The translations under genes were made by a program, and so were the position numbers. Below, piece after piece: positions 33,200 through 33,987 of a stretch of 33,987 nucleotides of DNA. How positions within the stretch are numbered: the stretch's first letter is position 1; the number at the start of each line of letters is the position of its first letter. The notes beneath the pieces are model-generated. The model made no database searches and had not been told where the DNA came from. It saw only the letters and a list, made by a program, of their open reading frames with translations. This DNA is from Welwitschia mirabilis (Eukaryota > Gnetophyta > Gnetopsida > Welwitschiales): contig JBOZIK010000001.1 of NCBI GenBank assembly GCA_051453625.1, forward strand, positions 241,183,433 through 241,217,419, read 5' to 3'.

Positions 33200-33987
33200 T
33201 TTTCTAAGATATTCAATGGGAATGATGATGCACTAATACTAGTCAAAGGATGATGGTAAAATGTTTCATAAGGTTAAGTCCCTAAGCTTGAAAGAGCTAA
33301 GAAATGTTGAAAAATTTAAAGGTTAAATGAAGAGGGCATAGGTGAGATTTCCATAAGTTTAAAATTATGGTAATGATTCATATGACAAGTGAAATTTTCT
33401 TTTACTTTAGGCTAAAAGAAATATTAATAAGCAAGTCTTTTAGCCATTATGTAAGTATTAGGGTAGGCATCATATGCTCCATCATGTAATTCCTAGATAT
33501 TGTATGACCTCTTACATTCATTAAAAGATCTAAGTAGTAAATCATTGAATGCTTTCTTATATAGAATTTCATCTTGTATTTAATAGCAGTGAGCATGACA
33601 ATGTAAACCATCATGCTTCTATTGGATAAAGTAGTTGAAATAATTATCAATGATAAGTCATATTAATATGATGATGTAAAAGTGAAAGAGATTTAATTTA
33701 TTTAGTATCTTGATGTACACATAAAGTAAAGGTGTCATGCATTGGATGAAAAGAGTATGTTTGGGTAATAAGTAGGTGAAGAAAAGGTTAGTAGTTAGGT
33801 TTGTGATTTTATTCTCTTTAGAAGGCATATAAATGATTTAGTGGCTTTTGAACTTATCTAGAATAAATTTGGTAAGATAAAGATACAAGTTTAGGTGTTT
33901 GATTTAACATTAATAATAGTTGAAGATGTGATTAATGCTAATTTTAAAATAAAACTTGACTATGATGAATGTGATATGGTTTTAATG
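33200..33987 (+). pseudogene. Possible decayed retroelement gag, weak
   Basis: A late plus-strand frame near 33829-33987 reads HINDLVAFELI, a stop, NKFGKIKIQV, a stop, VFDLTLIIVEDVINANFKIK. The spacing loosely resembles the C-terminal helical part of a plant Gag, with its D-L...A-E/D-x-L/V pattern. Upstream frames are too broken to add support. It continues beyond the window. I am not confident, and it may be chance. Confidence 0.2.

Noticed and set aside
33447-33650. Minus-strand 67-codon open frame
   Set aside because: No recognisable family. Length is expected by chance in AT-rich DNA.
1-33987. tRNA, rRNA or other structured RNA genes
   Set aside because: No cloverleaf-compatible GC-rich segment or conserved rRNA stretch was seen on either strand. 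A covariance-model scan would settle it.

Overview
This is a very AT-rich, CpG-poor stretch of a large, repeat-filled plant nuclear genome. The plant assignment rests on two families read from degraded translations: a CACTA (En/Spm) DNA transposon with TNP2-type transposase domains, and a Ty3/gypsy LTR retrotransposon of the Athila/Tat kind. The species cannot be told from the window. No host gene, tRNA, rRNA or CRISPR array was found. Every recognisable coding region carries stops, frameshifts or lost catalytic residues. Thirteen runs of N interrupt the window, and about eight are flanked on both sides by near-identical sequence, so open frames running through N are artefacts.

Layout. 1-6030 (minus): CACTA genes, with the second-gene (Transposase_24/TNPA-like) remnant at 1-1330 and a decayed TNP2 transposase at 2130-6030. 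5195-7640 and 7869-10893: a tandem direct duplication (copies A and B) of the N-terminal part of that transposase plus its upstream region. Copy A keeps about 19 CpGs in its upstream part and copy B has lost essentially all of them. 10950-11640 (plus): a degraded DUF4283/zinc-knuckle reading, probably LINE ORF1-like. 13770-13781: an exact canonical CACTA terminal 12-mer. 14836-15277: a short tandem array, then five palindromic subterminal modules ending in a second CACTA-type terminus.

15343-about 30000 (minus): one old gypsy element. It has a 3' LTR (15343-18080), a polypurine tract, an env-position reading frame with a coiled-coil-like C-terminus (18115-19650), a spacer, integrase, RNase H, reverse transcriptase and protease (21880-25445), gag (26050-27594), a leader, a decayed tRNA-Asp-type primer-binding site (28243-28261) and a 5' LTR (28265 into a gap). 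A third LTR fragment lies at 30032-30947. 30948-33987 is mostly unassigned, with a G-rich island near 32040 in an otherwise AT-rich setting and a weak gag-like reading at the end.

The unifying theme is decay by C-to-T/G-to-A change, as expected for methylated transposons. It shows in the primer-binding site, in RT, integrase and gag residues, and in the A/B comparison. Nothing here is an active gene system. The most unusual items are the CpG contrast between the tandem copies, a roughly 35-bp dyad motif recurring in the gypsy LTRs, leader and spacer, and the CACTA palindrome array.
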